Origin: Mycobacterium sp. SMC-4
GTDB taxonomy: Bacteria; Actinomycetota; Actinomycetes; Mycobacteriales; Mycobacteriaceae
Assembly: GCF_025263265.1 (NCBI RefSeq)
Contig: NZ_CP079869.1
Coordinates: 930,001 to 994,000, forward strand
Direction of reading: 5' to 3'
DNA: 64,000 bases
In this document: piece after piece, positions 1 to 9,034 of the stretch
Layout of the letters: the number at the start of each line of letters is the position of its first letter
How positions within the stretch are numbered: the first letter of the stretch is position 1
Position numbers and translations under genes: made by a program
The notes under the pieces: generated by a model
The model's input: the letters and a program-made list of their open reading frames with translations, nothing else
Database searches by the model: none
What the model was told of the DNA's origin: nothing

Positions 1-990
1 GGCCCGGCCGCAGCCCGCAACACCGGCCTGAGGGCCTGCGACACCGACTTCGTGGCCTTCCTGGACTCCGACGTGGTACCCCGACGTGGCTGGCTGGAAG
101 CGCTGTGCGGCCACTTCTGCGATCCGGCGGTGGCATTGGTGGCCCCGCGCATCGTGGCGCTGAACAACACCGACGGCGCGGTGGCCCGCTACGAGGCCGT
201 GCGCTCGTCGCTGGACCTCGGTCTGCGCGAGGCGCCCGTGGTGCCGTATGGCACGGTGTCCTACGTTCCCAGCGCCGCCATCATCAGCCGGCGCGCCGCA
301 CTGCTGGACATCGGTGGATTCGACGAGTCGTTGCATTCCGGCGAGGACGTCGACCTGTGCTGGCGGCTCAACGAGGCCGGTGCCCGCCTGCGCTACGAGC
401 CGATCGCCCTGGTAGCTCACGATCATCGGACAGACATTCGGAAGTGGTTCCTGCGCAAGGCTTTCTATGGCGGTGCTGCCGCCCCGTTGAACATCCGCCA
501 TCCGGGGAAGACGGCCCCGTTGGTGATCTCCGGCCCGGCTCTGGTGGCCTGTCTGCTGGCTGCCCTGGGGTCGGGCGTCGGCTATCTGGCGTCGTTGATC
601 GTCGCGGTGTTGACCGGTCGCCGCATCGCCAAGACGTTGTCCGGTGTGCGCACCGAGCCGATGGAAGTCGTCGCGGTCGCCACCCAGGCGATGTGGTCGG
701 CGGCTGCCCAACTGGCGGCTGCTATCTGCCGGCACTACTGGCCGCTGGCTCTGCTGGCCGCGGCGTTGTCGCGGCGATGCCGTCGGGTGGTGGTGGTCGC
801 CGCGGTGCTCGACGGCCTGCTCGACTGGCTGGTCCGCTCCGGCCGCGTCGACGACGACGGCAAGCGCGTCGGTGTGCTGACCTACCTCCTGCTCAAACGA
901 CTCGACGACATCGCCTACGGGTGGGGGTTGTGGACCGGGGTGGTGCGTGAGCGGCACGTCGGCGCGCTGAAGCCGCAGATCCGCCGCTGA
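1..990 (+). CDS. mftF: Mycofactocin glycosyltransferase MftF (5' truncated)
   Basis: The frame is open from the first base and ends in TGA at 988-990, so the N-terminus lies outside the window; 329 residues are visible. It is a family-2 glycosyltransferase: an LDSDVVP (DxD-type) motif near visible residue 21, a [10 protein letters not shown] segment (the ED of GT2 enzymes) near residue 115, and hydrophobic segments from about residue 175 onward that suggest membrane anchoring. MftF is known to attach a beta-1,4-glucose chain to premycofactocin. The assignment is supported by the GMC oxidoreductase mftG that starts only 8 bp downstream, the usual end of a mycobacterial mft cluster. Confidence 0.88.
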   Translation, partial: GPAAARNTGLRACDTDFVAFLDSDVVPRRGWLEALCGHFCDPAVALVAPRIVALNNTDGAVARYEAVRSSLDLGLREAPVVPYGTVSYVPSAAIISRRAALLDIGGFDESLHSGEDVDLCWRLNEAGARLRYEPIALVAHDHRTDIRKWFLRKAFYGGAAAPLNIRHPGKTAPLVISGPALVACLLAALGSGVGYLASLIVAVLTGRRIAKTLSGVRTEPMEVVAVATQAMWSAAAQLAAAICRHYWPLALLAAALSRRCRRVVVVAAVLDGLLDWLVRSGRVDDDGKRVGVLTYLLLKRLDDIAYGWGLWTGVVRERHVGALKPQIRR

Positions 991-998
991 AGTCGCCG

Positions 999-2411
999 AT
1001 GACCGACATCCTGATCGTGGGTGCGGGCAGCGCCGGTTCAGTACTGGCCGAGCGGCTTTCGGCTGACGAGCGTTGCAGTGTCACCGTTGTCGAGTGGGGT
1101 CCGGCGGCCGCTGACGCGCGGGTGGCCCGGCAGATCACCGACGGGTTGCGGCTGCCGATCGGACCTGCCAGCTCGGTGGTGCGGCGCTATGAGAGCGTGC
1201 TGACCGAGCAACCCAGGCGTGTGGCGCAGATCATGCGCGGCTCGGTGATCGGCGGCTCGGGTGCGGTCAACGGGGGCTACTTCTGCCGGGCCCTGCCGTC
1301 GGACTTCGACAGCTGGGATCTACCCGGCTGGTCCTGGGCTGACGTGCTGCCGCACTTTCGGGCGATCGAGAACGACCTGGACTTCGACACCAAGGTGCAT
1401 GGCCGACACGGCCCGATCAGGGTGCGTCGGGTTGCTGAATTCGACGGTGCCACAGCATCGTTCGTAGATTCTGCCCGCGCTGCCGGGTACCGGTGGATTG
1501 ACGACCTCAACGGCGCCACTGCGGACCGCAGCGTACCTGAGGGCGTCGGTGCGGTGCCGCTGAACATCGACGGCGGACACCGCGTGGGCCCCGGGGGCGC
1601 TTTCCTGCAGCCCGCCCTGGGCCGGTCCAACCTGACGGTCCGGACCGACACCCGGGTGTCACGCCTACTGCTGCGTGGTACCACTGCGGTAGGTGTGCAG
1701 GGAGTGGGGCCCGACGGGCCGATCGACCTGATGGCTGACCGAATCGTGTTGTGCGCCGGCGCCATCGAAACCGCGCGGCTGCTGCTCACCTCCGGTATCG
1801 GGCCTGCTTCTGGGCTGTGCGCTGCCGGCGTCGCGGTGGTCGCTGATCTGCCTGTCGGGGTCGCGACCGTCGATCACCCGGAATGGGTGTTACCGGTGGC
1901 CTGGATGCCCACGAATGGGGTCCCGCCTCTGGAGGCGATCCTGGCCACCGGCGACGGCGTCGAAATTCGGCCCTATACAGCGGGATTCGGTGTGATGACT
2001 GACAGTGGGCGCGATGATCCCGCCGACCATCCGCATCTCGGGGTGACGTTGATGCGCCCGCGCTCGCGGGGCCGCGTCGGTATCAAGGGCAATGACCTGG
2101 TCATCGAACACCGCTATGACAGTGAGCCCTCCGATGTCGAAACGCTCCGTTTAGCAACTGAACTCGCACAGGAGCTGGCCGGAAGCGCGGCGCAGGCCGC
2201 ACCCTCCTGGGCGACGTCTCAGCACCTGTGTGGCACCGCGCGGATGGGCCCCGATTCGGATGACGGTGCGGTGGTCGACACCCGTTGCCGGGTATTCGGT
2301 GTGGACGGCTTGTCAGTCGTCGACGGCTCGATCCTTCCGATGGCGCCCAGCCGTGGCCCGCACGCCACCATCGTCATGATCGGCCACCGGGCTGCGGAAT
2401 TCTTTTCGTGA
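999..2411 (+). CDS. mftG: Mycofactocin-associated GMC oxidoreductase MftG
   Basis: A 470-residue GMC-family flavoprotein. The N-terminal Rossmann motif VGAGSAGS (residues 7-14) binds FAD. A GGSGAVNGG segment near residue 86 matches the GMC signature, and the C-terminal HLCGTARMG and GPHATIVMIGHRAAEF segments carry the conserved active-site His region and FAD contact. In mycobacteria MftG acts downstream of mycofactocin-dependent alcohol dehydrogenases and is thought to reoxidise mycofactocinol toward the respiratory chain. It follows mftF by 8 bp, so the two are probably co-transcribed. The last 99 bp overlap the 3' end of the opposing MFS gene. Confidence 0.88.
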   Translation: MTDILIVGAGSAGSVLAERLSADERCSVTVVEWGPAAADARVARQITDGLRLPIGPASSVVRRYESVLTEQPRRVAQIMRGSVIGGSGAVNGGYFCRALPSDFDSWDLPGWSWADVLPHFRAIENDLDFDTKVHGRHGPIRVRRVAEFDGATASFVDSARAAGYRWIDDLNGATADRSVPEGVGAVPLNIDGGHRVGPGGAFLQPALGRSNLTVRTDTRVSRLLLRGTTAVGVQGVGPDGPIDLMADRIVLCAGAIETARLLLTSGIGPASGLCAAGVAVVADLPVGVATVDHPEWVLPVAWMPTNGVPPLEAILATGDGVEIRPYTAGFGVMTDSGRDDPADHPHLGVTLMRPRSRGRVGIKGNDLVIEHRYDSEPSDVETLRLATELAQELAGSAAQAAPSWATSQHLCGTARMGPDSDDGAVVDTRCRVFGVDGLSVVDGSILPMAPSRGPHATIVMIGHRAAEFFS

Positions 2412-3971
2412 GCCCCGGCGCAGGACCGGCCACTGTCGGCCGTCGCGCCCAGGCGACCACACCGCGACGAACAGCGCGCCGGCCAGCGTTGTCAGGGACA
2501 ACACCAGCAGCGCCTGGTCCATCGATTCCATGAACGCGTCCACGGCGAGCCTGGCCACCTCGGCGCCCTGTGGTCCCAGGCTATCGGCCACCGAGATCGC
2601 CGAGGCCAGTGAATCGGTTGCCGCTGAGCGGATCTCGTCGGGGAACGCCGCGAGCTTCGGCTCCAGCGAGGATTGGTAGACCGCCGCCAAGATCGATCCC
2701 GCCGCGGCGATACCGATGGCAGCCCCGACTTCGCGAGTCGCGTCGTTGACTGCGGATGCGACGCCTTGCTTCTCGTCGGGGGTGGCATTCATGATCGCCG
2801 ATGTCGTTGGTGCGGTGCACAACCCGATTCCTGTGGCCATGATCAGCATCGGCCACAGTAGGTCGGTGAAGGTGGAATCTCCGTCGAGGAAGCGCAGCGT
2901 GTACAGGCCGACGGCTATCAGTGCCAGTCCGAAGGTGACCGCGAACCGCAGGCCCACCTTCGGCAGGTACAACGGCAGCGTGAAGCCCATCACCAGGATC
3001 GGAAGAGCCAAGGGCGACAGCGCGACTGCCGTCCCCAGAGCGGAGTATCCCATCACCAGCTGCATGTACTGCATCGCGAGGAAGAAGAAGCCGAAGTTCG
3101 CCAGAAACAGGAAGGTGATGCCCACCGCTCCGGTGGCGAAGTCAGGGCGCCGGAACAACCGCACGTCGAGCAGCGGATGGGCGCGGCACAGCTCCACCAG
3201 CGCGAAGGCGACCGCCAGCGCGATACCGGTGCCGATGGACGCCAGGATCCACGGGTTGGTCCACCCGTGCACCGGCCCCTCGATGATGCCCAGAACGAAG
3301 GCCCCGATCGCCCCGGCGATCAACACCCCGCCCAGCCAGTCGATCGGAGCCTCGGTCTGGTCCCGGGACGTGCCGATGGTCAAGGCCAGCCCGAACAACA
3401 GCACTCCGGCTGCGGCGAAACCGTAGAAGATCGACTCCCACGAGAAGTAGCGCAACAGCAGCCCGGCTCCGAGGAAGCCGACGATCGCGCCCGACCCGGC
3501 GACACCGGCCCAGATGCCCACCGGCTTGTTGCGCTCGCTCTTCGGGAACGCCGCGGTCAGCAGCGACAAGGTCGCCGGCATCATCAACGCGGCACCGACG
3601 CCGGCACCAGCGCGCGCCAGGATGATCTGGGTCGGGCTGTCCAGCATTGTCGGGGCCAGCGAGGCCACGGTGAAGATGGACAGGCCGACCAGCAGCGCGC
3701 CGCGGCGGCCGTAGCGGTCACCCAGGGCGCCCGCCGGCAACAGCAGGCAGGCCAGTGCGAGCGCATACCCGTCGACGATCCAGGTCAATTGCGCCTGCGT
3801 CGCACCGGTCTCCAGCGCCATATCGGGCAGCGCGGCATTGAGCGCCACCATCGACGCCATCACCAACACCACACCCAGACCGGCGACGGTGAGCAGCCAG
3901 ACCCGCCCGCGTTTCGACAGGGCGGCATCCCCGGTGTCGATATCCTGGACAGATCCAGAAAGGGCGACCAT
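2313..3971 (-). CDS. MFS drug-efflux transporter (DHA2, 14-TM type)
   Basis: A 552-residue hydrophobic protein with about 14 membrane segments. Loop 2-3 carries the MFS motif A (GDRYGRRGALL) and the early WIVDGYALALACLLLPAGALGD region is typical of the EmrB/QacA-type drug:H+ antiporters. I chose the ATG at 3971 rather than an in-frame codon at 4013: the extra 14 residues would be encoded inside the operator repeats. The hydrophilic C-terminal tail (about 45 residues, Arg/Asp-rich) runs antisense into mftG for 99 bp. It is divergent from a TetR regulator with palindromic sites between them, so it is probably the repressed target. The substrate cannot be told from sequence. Confidence 0.85.
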   Translation of the reverse strand: MVALSGSVQDIDTGDAALSKRGRVWLLTVAGLGVVLVMASMVALNAALPDMALETGATQAQLTWIVDGYALALACLLLPAGALGDRYGRRGALLVGLSIFTVASLAPTMLDSPTQIILARAGAGVGAALMMPATLSLLTAAFPKSERNKPVGIWAGVAGSGAIVGFLGAGLLLRYFSWESIFYGFAAAGVLLFGLALTIGTSRDQTEAPIDWLGGVLIAGAIGAFVLGIIEGPVHGWTNPWILASIGTGIALAVAFALVELCRAHPLLDVRLFRRPDFATGAVGITFLFLANFGFFFLAMQYMQLVMGYSALGTAVALSPLALPILVMGFTLPLYLPKVGLRFAVTFGLALIAVGLYTLRFLDGDSTFTDLLWPMLIMATGIGLCTAPTTSAIMNATPDEKQGVASAVNDATREVGAAIGIAAAGSILAAVYQSSLEPKLAAFPDEIRSAATDSLASAISVADSLGPQGAEVARLAVDAFMESMDQALLVLSLTTLAGALFVAVWSPGRDGRQWPVLRRGSRKEFRSPVADHDDGGVRATAGRHRKDRAVDD

Positions 3972-3996
3972 GACGTCTCTTCCAGCAGGAGGTTTC

Positions 3997-4062
3997 AAGA
4001 CTGTTGGTCTCAAAAGGGTCTAACGAGACTAACAGTCTCGTTACAAGACCGATAGTCTCGTT
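3997..4062. promoter_or_regulatory. TetR-type operator array between MFS pump and TetR gene
   Basis: The centre is a perfect inverted repeat at 4021-4043, TAACGAGACT-AAC-AGTCTCGTTA (10-bp arms). It is flanked by a weaker copy at 3997-4013 (AAGACTGTTGGTCTCAA) and another at 4043-4062 (ACAAGACCGATAGTCTCGTT), giving three similar half-palindromes in tandem. The site lies 26 bp upstream of the MFS start and 45 bp upstream of the TetR start, so one bound repressor could control both divergent promoters. That the TetR protein encoded here binds it is inference from position. Confidence 0.75.
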
Positions 4063-4107
4063 CAGGTTCCCGCTCTTTCGGGGGGACAAACCGGATCGAG
4101 GGAAACC

Positions 4108-4713
4108 ATGACCGACCCGCGCCCGGCCCGGTCCCGGGCCCGGCTGCTGGACGCCGCTACCGCGCTGCTGCGATCCGGCGGCCCCGGTGCGGTGACCATC
4201 GACGCGGTCACCCGTCACGCCAACGTGGCGCGAGCCACCCTGTACCGTCATTTCTCCAGCGGTAACGACCTCGTCGCCGCCGCGTTCACCAGCCTCATTC
4301 CACCCCCGCCGATGCCGCCCGAGAGCGGGGACCTGCGGGAGCGTCTTGAGGCCGTTGTCGTCGGTTGGGCCGAGTCGATCGCCGAGGCACCGACCCTGCT
4401 GACCGCGATGGCCTGGTTGTCGCTGGGCCCCGACATGACCGAGATGCCCAACGCCGCCGGCAGCCAGGTGCTCTCACTGCGCGAACACATCGCCGAGCAG
4501 TACTCGGCGCCGTTCGACAACGTCTTGGACAGTGCGGACGCCGCCGAGCAGCTGCAGCCCGTCGATCGTGAGATCGCGCTGGCGCTGTTGGTCGGCCCGC
4601 TGGCATTCGGCCGGATCAGCACGTTGCCCGATTTCGACTACCGGGCAGCGGCCGTCGCGGCGGTCGACGGCTTCCTCAACAGCTACGCCAAGGCGGCTCA
4701 GCGCAGCGAGTAG
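4108..4713 (+). CDS. TetR-family repressor
   Basis: A 201-residue protein with an N-terminal TetR DNA-binding domain (residues about 10-55): ARLLDAATALLRSGG, then GAVTIDAVTRHANVARATLYRHF, which is the helix-turn-helix ending in the usual LYRHF recognition helix. The C-terminal part is a variable ligand-binding domain with a PPPPMPPE linker. The ATG at 4108 follows a GAGGGAAACC ribosome-binding stretch. It is divergent from the MFS pump and separated from it by the palindromic array, so the likely role is repression of the pump and itself. Its stop overlaps the end of the opposing P450 gene by 16 bp. Confidence 0.85.
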   Translation: MTDPRPARSRARLLDAATALLRSGGPGAVTIDAVTRHANVARATLYRHFSSGNDLVAAAFTSLIPPPPMPPESGDLRERLEAVVVGWAESIAEAPTLLTAMAWLSLGPDMTEMPNAAGSQVLSLREHIAEQYSAPFDNVLDSADAAEQLQPVDREIALALLVGPLAFGRISTLPDFDYRAAAVAAVDGFLNSYAKAAQRSE

Positions 4714-5960
4714 CGCACCGGCAGATGCTTGAGCCCACCGACGAAGGTGGTCGCCGACAGTTCGGGCTCACCCGCCAGCTCGATCGAGTCCAGCCGCGGC
4801 AACAGCTCGGTGAACAGGCTGTTCATCTCCATCCGGGCCAGCGCCGCACCCAGGCAGAAGTGCACTCCGTAGCCGAACGCGACGTGCTTGTTCGGGTCGC
4901 GTCCGACGTCGAAACGGAACGGCTCGTCGAAGACCTCTTCATCGCGGTTGCCCGACACATAGGCCAGATACACCGACTCGCCCTTGGTGATCGGCACTCC
5001 GCGCACCTCGGTGTCCGCCGCGGCGGTGCGCATGAACTCCTTGACCGGGGTGGACCACCGGATCATCTCCTCGACTGCGGTGCCCATCAGGCTGAGATCG
5101 CCCTTCAGCCGGGTCATTTCGTCCGGGTTCTCGATCAATGCCAGCAGCCCACCGGAGATCGCGTCCTTGGTGGTGTCGTGTCCGGCGCTGGCGACGATGA
5201 CGTAGTAGGACAGCGTGTCCATGTCCGACATCGGCTCGCCGTCGACCAGACCGTTGGCGATGGCCGATGCCAGGTCCTCGGTCGGGTGTTCGCGCCGCGA
5301 CGCGGTCAGCGCCGAGAAGTAGTTGAAGAAGTCGGTCAGCACGGCCATCTGCTCTTCGGGGGTGGTGCCACGCTTGTACTCGTCGTCGTCGCCGCCGAAC
5401 ATCTCCTGGGTCAGCATGTGCATCCGACCGAAGTCCTCCTCGGGCAGACCGAGGAGCGACAGGATCACATACAACGGGAAGTTCACTGCGATGTCGGTGA
5501 CGAAGTCACATTCGGGGCCGATGTCACGCATCCGGTCGACGTATCGCTTGGCCAGCTCGTCGACACGCACCTTCAGGTCGCGCATGGCTTTCGGACGGAA
5601 CCAATCGGCGCCGATGGCACGAACCTTGCGGTGATGCGGATCGTCCATGTGGATCAGCGTGCGCAGCCCGAGGCCCATCTCCTGCTGCGCCTTGGCCAGG
5701 TCGTCGGCCGCAGCGGTGGCCAGCAGCGGCCGCGGCTCCGACAACCACAGGTCGTTCGCGCGCTCGATGGCCATGATGTCGGCATGCTTGGTGATCGCCC
5801 AGAACGGCCGGTACGGGCCGTGGTCGACATAGGCGACCGGGTTGTGGGCGCGTAGGTGGGCCAACGCGGCGTGCAACCGAGCGTCGTCGGCGTAGGCCGT
5901 CGGGTCGGCCAGCACCTTCGCCGCTTCGTCCATCTTCAGGTCCATCGCCGACGCGCTCAT
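4698..5960 (-). CDS. Cytochrome P450 (tandem copy 1)
   Basis: A 420-residue soluble bacterial P450. The heme-binding loop FGYGVHFCLG places the thiolate Cys at residue 369. The I-helix has ASAGHDTT (acid/alcohol pair for O2 activation) and the K-helix ExxR is EEMIR. The ATG at 5960 was preferred over a GTG at 5972 because AGGAG sits 5 bp upstream of it. It is strongly similar along its whole length to the next gene, so the two are recent tandem duplicates. Each has the same palindrome 21 bp upstream. Substrate and redox partner are unknown; no ferredoxin is adjacent. The P450 subfamily number was not assigned. Confidence 0.9.
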   Translation of the reverse strand: MSASAMDLKMDEAAKVLADPTAYADDARLHAALAHLRAHNPVAYVDHGPYRPFWAITKHADIMAIERANDLWLSEPRPLLATAAADDLAKAQQEMGLGLRTLIHMDDPHHRKVRAIGADWFRPKAMRDLKVRVDELAKRYVDRMRDIGPECDFVTDIAVNFPLYVILSLLGLPEEDFGRMHMLTQEMFGGDDDEYKRGTTPEEQMAVLTDFFNYFSALTASRREHPTEDLASAIANGLVDGEPMSDMDTLSYYVIVASAGHDTTKDAISGGLLALIENPDEMTRLKGDLSLMGTAVEEMIRWSTPVKEFMRTAAADTEVRGVPITKGESVYLAYVSGNRDEEVFDEPFRFDVGRDPNKHVAFGYGVHFCLGAALARMEMNSLFTELLPRLDSIELAGEPELSATTFVGGLKHLPVRYSLR

Positions 5961-5980
5961 GGGACTCCTCACACAGAGTA

Positions 5981-5996
5981 CTTGACGGGTGTCAAG
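5981..5996. promoter_or_regulatory. Palindromic operator upstream of P450 copy 1
   Basis: Perfect inverted repeat CTTGAC-GGGT-GTCAAG, starting 21 bp upstream of the ATG at 5960. The same arms occur at exactly the same distance from the second P450. The pattern is typical of TetR-family operators, but the regulator is not evident in the window. Confidence 0.7.
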
Positions 5997-6053
5997 CCCA
6001 GTCTATGTGATCGGGGCCACGTGTCGAGGCCAACGCGGGTCAGGTCAGGAGAA

Positions 6054-7313
6054 TCAGCGCAGCGCGTAGCGAATCGGCAGGTGCTTGAGCCCGCCGACGA
6101 AGATCGTCGCGATGAACTCCGGATCGCCGGCCAGTTCGATGGAGTCCAGCCGCGGCAGCAGTTCGGTGAAGAAGCTGTTGATCTCCATCCGGGCCAGCGC
6201 CGCGCCGAGGCAGAAATGCACGCCGTAGCCGAACGACAGGTGCTTGTTCGGGTCGCGGCCGACGTCGAAGTGGAACGGTCTGTCGAAGATGTCCTCGTCA
6301 CGGTTGGCCGAGACGTAGGACAGCAGCACCGACTCGCCCTCGGCGATGGGCACGCCGCGCACCTCGGTGTCGGCGGTTGCGGTACGCATGAACTCCTTGA
6401 CCGGGGTGGTCCAGCGGATCATCTCCTCGACCGCGGTACCCATCAGCTCCGGATGGGCCTGCAGCCGGGCCAGCTGATCCTGATTCTCGATCAGCGCCAG
6501 CAGCCCGCCGGAGATCGCGGCGCTGGTGGTGTCGTGGCCGGCACTGGCCACGATCACGTAGTACGACAGGCAGTCGATGTCGTTGAGGTACTCGCCGTCG
6601 ATGGTGGCGTTGGCGATCGCCGAGGCCAGGTCATCAGTGGGGTGGGCGCGGCGTTGCGCGGTCAGTGCGGTGAAGTATCGGAAGAAGTCGGTGATGACCT
6701 CGTGCAGTTCCTCCGGGGACTTGCCGCGAGTGAACTCGTCGTCGTCACCGCCGAACATCTCCTGGGTGAGCTTGAGCATGCGGCCGAAGTCGGACTCGGG
6801 CAGCCCCAGCAACGACAGGATCACATACAGCGGAAAGTTCACCGCGACTTCCTGGACGAAGTCGCACTCTGGGCCCCTTTCGACCATCTTGTCGACATAG
6901 ATCTTGGCCAGTTCGTCGACGCGGGTCTTCAGGGCGCGCATGGCCTTGGGGCGGAACCAGTCCGCGCCGACCTTGCGGATGTCGCGGTGCAGAGGGTCGT
7001 CCATGTGGATCAGGGTGCGGATCCCGCCGCCGGCGGCCAGGTTGGCCTGCGACAGATCGTCGGTGGCGGCGGTGACCAGCATCGGACGCGGGGCGTTGAT
7101 CCACAGCTCGTTGTCGCGCTCGATGGCCAAGATGTCGGCGTGCTTGGTGACGGCCCAGAACGGCCGGTAGTCCGGGACGTCCACATAGGACACCGGGGCG
7201 TGCGTGCGCAGGTGAGTCAGCGCGGCATGCAGGCGTGCCTCGTCGGAGTAGGCCGTCGGGTCGGCCAGCACGGCACCGGCGGGACCGGTGGACTCGGTGA
7301 CGGGCGTGCTCAT
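6054..7313 (-). CDS. Cytochrome P450 (tandem copy 2)
   Basis: A 419-residue P450 closely related to the preceding one: shared runs include VNFPLYVILSLLGLPE and LTQEMFGGDDDE. Heme loop FGYGVHFCLG (Cys at residue 368), I-helix ASAGHDTT and K-helix EEMIR are all intact. I set the start at the ATG at 7313 (MSTPVTES...). An upstream in-frame extension to 7550 would run through the operator and the divergent esterase and has unlike composition. About 90 bp separate its stop from the start of copy 1, and copy 1 has its own operator, so each copy may be transcribed separately. Confidence 0.9.
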   Translation of the reverse strand: MSTPVTESTGPAGAVLADPTAYSDEARLHAALTHLRTHAPVSYVDVPDYRPFWAVTKHADILAIERDNELWINAPRPMLVTAATDDLSQANLAAGGGIRTLIHMDDPLHRDIRKVGADWFRPKAMRALKTRVDELAKIYVDKMVERGPECDFVQEVAVNFPLYVILSLLGLPESDFGRMLKLTQEMFGGDDDEFTRGKSPEELHEVITDFFRYFTALTAQRRAHPTDDLASAIANATIDGEYLNDIDCLSYYVIVASAGHDTTSAAISGGLLALIENQDQLARLQAHPELMGTAVEEMIRWTTPVKEFMRTATADTEVRGVPIAEGESVLLSYVSANRDEDIFDRPFHFDVGRDPNKHLSFGYGVHFCLGAALARMEINSFFTELLPRLDSIELAGDPEFIATIFVGGLKHLPIRYALR

Positions 7314-7333
7314 GATGCCTCGCTCGGGATCGA

Positions 7334-7349
7334 CTTGACAGGTGTCAAG
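7334..7349. promoter_or_regulatory. Palindromic operator upstream of P450 copy 2 and esterase
   Basis: Perfect inverted repeat CTTGAC-AGGT-GTCAAG, starting 21 bp upstream of the P450 ATG (7313) and ending 37 bp upstream of the divergent esterase start (7387). The arms are identical to those at 5981-5996; only one spacer base differs. It may control both divergent genes. Confidence 0.7.
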
Positions 7350-7386
7350 AATACGATATCCCACGTCGGCACTACGCTCGGACGAC

Positions 7387-8937
7387 GTGCCGATACGTGC
7401 GCTGGGCGCGGTGGTGATCCTGCTGCTGGCCCTCGCCTGCGCCGGTCCGAGCGGGCCTGCGCCCGCCCCCGGGGATCGGTCCGTCGTGCAGACGTCCGCC
7501 GGCGCGCTACGCGGTGTCGACGCGCCGGGGCATCGATTCTTCGGCGGCATTGCCTATGCCGCCCCGCCGGTGGGGCCGCTACGGTTGCGGCCCCCGCAGC
7601 CGGCGCCGGGTTGGGACGGGGTGCGCGACGCCGGTCGGCCGGGGCCGCGGTGTCTGCAGGCGCCCGGCCCCGACCCGGAGTTCGGACGCCACAGCGATGA
7701 GGACTGCCTGTTCCTCAACGTATGGGCCCCCGCAGTGATCGACGGGCCCAAGGCAGTGATGGTCTGGTTTCACGGCGGCAGCTTCGTCAACGGCAACGGC
7801 GCGATGTTCGACGCGGGCTGGCTCGTCGAGCGCGGCGACATCGTGGTGGTCACGCTGAACTACCGGCTCGGGGCACTGGGATTCCTGGCCCATCCCGCGC
7901 TCGGTGCGGCCGGCGAGGTCGGCAACTACGGGCTGGCCGACCAGCAGGCCGCCCTGGGCTGGGTGCGCGACAACATTGCCGCATTCGGCGGCGACCCCGA
8001 CCGGGTCACTGTGGCCGGCGAGTCCGCCGGGGCAATGTCGGTGTGCGACCACCTCGTCGCGCCCGGCTCCCAGGGGTTGTTCCACGGAGCCATCATCATG
8101 AGCGGTCCCTGTCAGGCGCAGGCCGCGTTGGCCCACGCACAGCGCGTCAGCCTCGACTACGCCGCCGCGGCCGGGTGCGCCGATCCACAGACCGCGGCGG
8201 GGTGTCTGCGCGAAGCCGCCGTCGACCGGCTGCGGGAGCCCGTCTTCTACGCCCGTCTCGGTGCCGATGAGCTGTCCGGCCCGGTGACCGGCTCGGCGGT
8301 GCTGCCGGTGGACCCGCTCACCGCCGCCGCCGACGGGACGACAGCGCCGGTGCCGGTGCTGATCGGTACCACCGCTGACGAGTTCACCCTGTTCACCGCG
8401 CTGCGCCAACTGCGCACCGGGGAGTCGATCGACGCCCAGCGGTATCCGCAGGCACTCGCCGAGGTGTTCGGCCCGGATGCGGCCGCGGTGGCGCAGCGCT
8501 ACCCGCCGGCCCGCTACGACGACCCGGCGCTGGCCTATTCGGCGGCACTGACCGACGCGGTGTTCGCCTGCGTCGCCGACCGCCTGGCTACCGACCTAGG
8601 GCGCAACGGTCCGGTCTATGCCTACGAGTTCGCAGATCGCGCCGCGCCGGTCCCCGAACCGCTGACCACCCTGCCGTACCGGGTCGGCGCCAGCCACTCG
8701 CTGGACGTGCGTTACCTCTTCGACGTCGGCGGGGCGCCCGACCTCAGCGCGGCGCAACGGGAGCTCAGTCACCAGATGATCGACCACTGGTCCGGATTCG
8801 TACGCACCGGCTCGCCTGGGCCGGACTGGCCGCAGCGCGGTTTGGGCCAGGTCATGAGGCTGCATCCGGACGGCAACCAGGTGGTCGGCGACTACGCTCG
8901 GGCACACCAGTGCGAGTTCTGGGCCGGACTGGGCTGA
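7387..8937 (+). CDS. Type-B carboxylesterase, predicted secreted lipoprotein
   Basis: About 516 residues. The nucleophile elbow is GESAG (in VTVAGESAGAMSV), the oxyanion region is WFHGGSFVNGNG, the acidic residue is probably the Glu of TTADEFTLF, and the catalytic His is in GASHSLDVRYLF, so the esterase triad looks complete. The GTG at 7387 gives a short hydrophobic signal ending in LLALAC; the Cys could be lipidated, although ALAC is a poor lipobox. An earlier in-frame start at 7342 would lie inside the operator. It is divergent from P450 copy 2, which suggests a shared substrate or inducer. The natural substrate is unknown. Confidence 0.85.
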   Translation: MPIRALGAVVILLLALACAGPSGPAPAPGDRSVVQTSAGALRGVDAPGHRFFGGIAYAAPPVGPLRLRPPQPAPGWDGVRDAGRPGPRCLQAPGPDPEFGRHSDEDCLFLNVWAPAVIDGPKAVMVWFHGGSFVNGNGAMFDAGWLVERGDIVVVTLNYRLGALGFLAHPALGAAGEVGNYGLADQQAALGWVRDNIAAFGGDPDRVTVAGESAGAMSVCDHLVAPGSQGLFHGAIIMSGPCQAQAALAHAQRVSLDYAAAAGCADPQTAAGCLREAAVDRLREPVFYARLGADELSGPVTGSAVLPVDPLTAAADGTTAPVPVLIGTTADEFTLFTALRQLRTGESIDAQRYPQALAEVFGPDAAAVAQRYPPARYDDPALAYSAALTDAVFACVADRLATDLGRNGPVYAYEFADRAAPVPEPLTTLPYRVGASHSLDVRYLFDVGGAPDLSAAQRELSHQMIDHWSGFVRTGSPGPDWPQRGLGQVMRLHPDGNQVVGDYARAHQCEFWAGLG

Positions 8938-8964
8938 CGCAGGTCCAGGGCTCGGGACCGGGAT

Positions 8965-8993
8965 TTGGAGCACGTCCCGATCTGAGGCATACT
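8965..8993 (+). promoter_or_regulatory. Predicted rpsJ (S10 operon) promoter
   Basis: A -35-like TTGGAG (8965-8970), 17 bp, then CATACT (8988-8993), followed by CGGGTTGCCTTG. It aligns without gaps to the rplN promoter at 18622-18650, including the CCCGA in the spacer and the downstream CGGGTTGCCTTG. The conservation between two ribosomal operons supports the call. An alternative -10 is TACTGT at 8990-8995. Confidence 0.65.
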
Positions 8994-9034
8994 GTTCGGG
9001 TTGCCTTGAGCCGGGTTCGCTCGGCCGGGCATGC

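Noticed and set aside
5961-5972. GTG at 5972 as start of P450 copy 1
   Set aside because: The ATG at 5960 has a well placed AGGAG and matches the spacing of the operator before the second copy.
5856-7700. A 614-codon open frame on the plus strand
   Set aside because: It runs antisense through both P450 genes and is rich in His/Val/Gly/Gln repeats, the usual shadow of a GC-rich coding strand.
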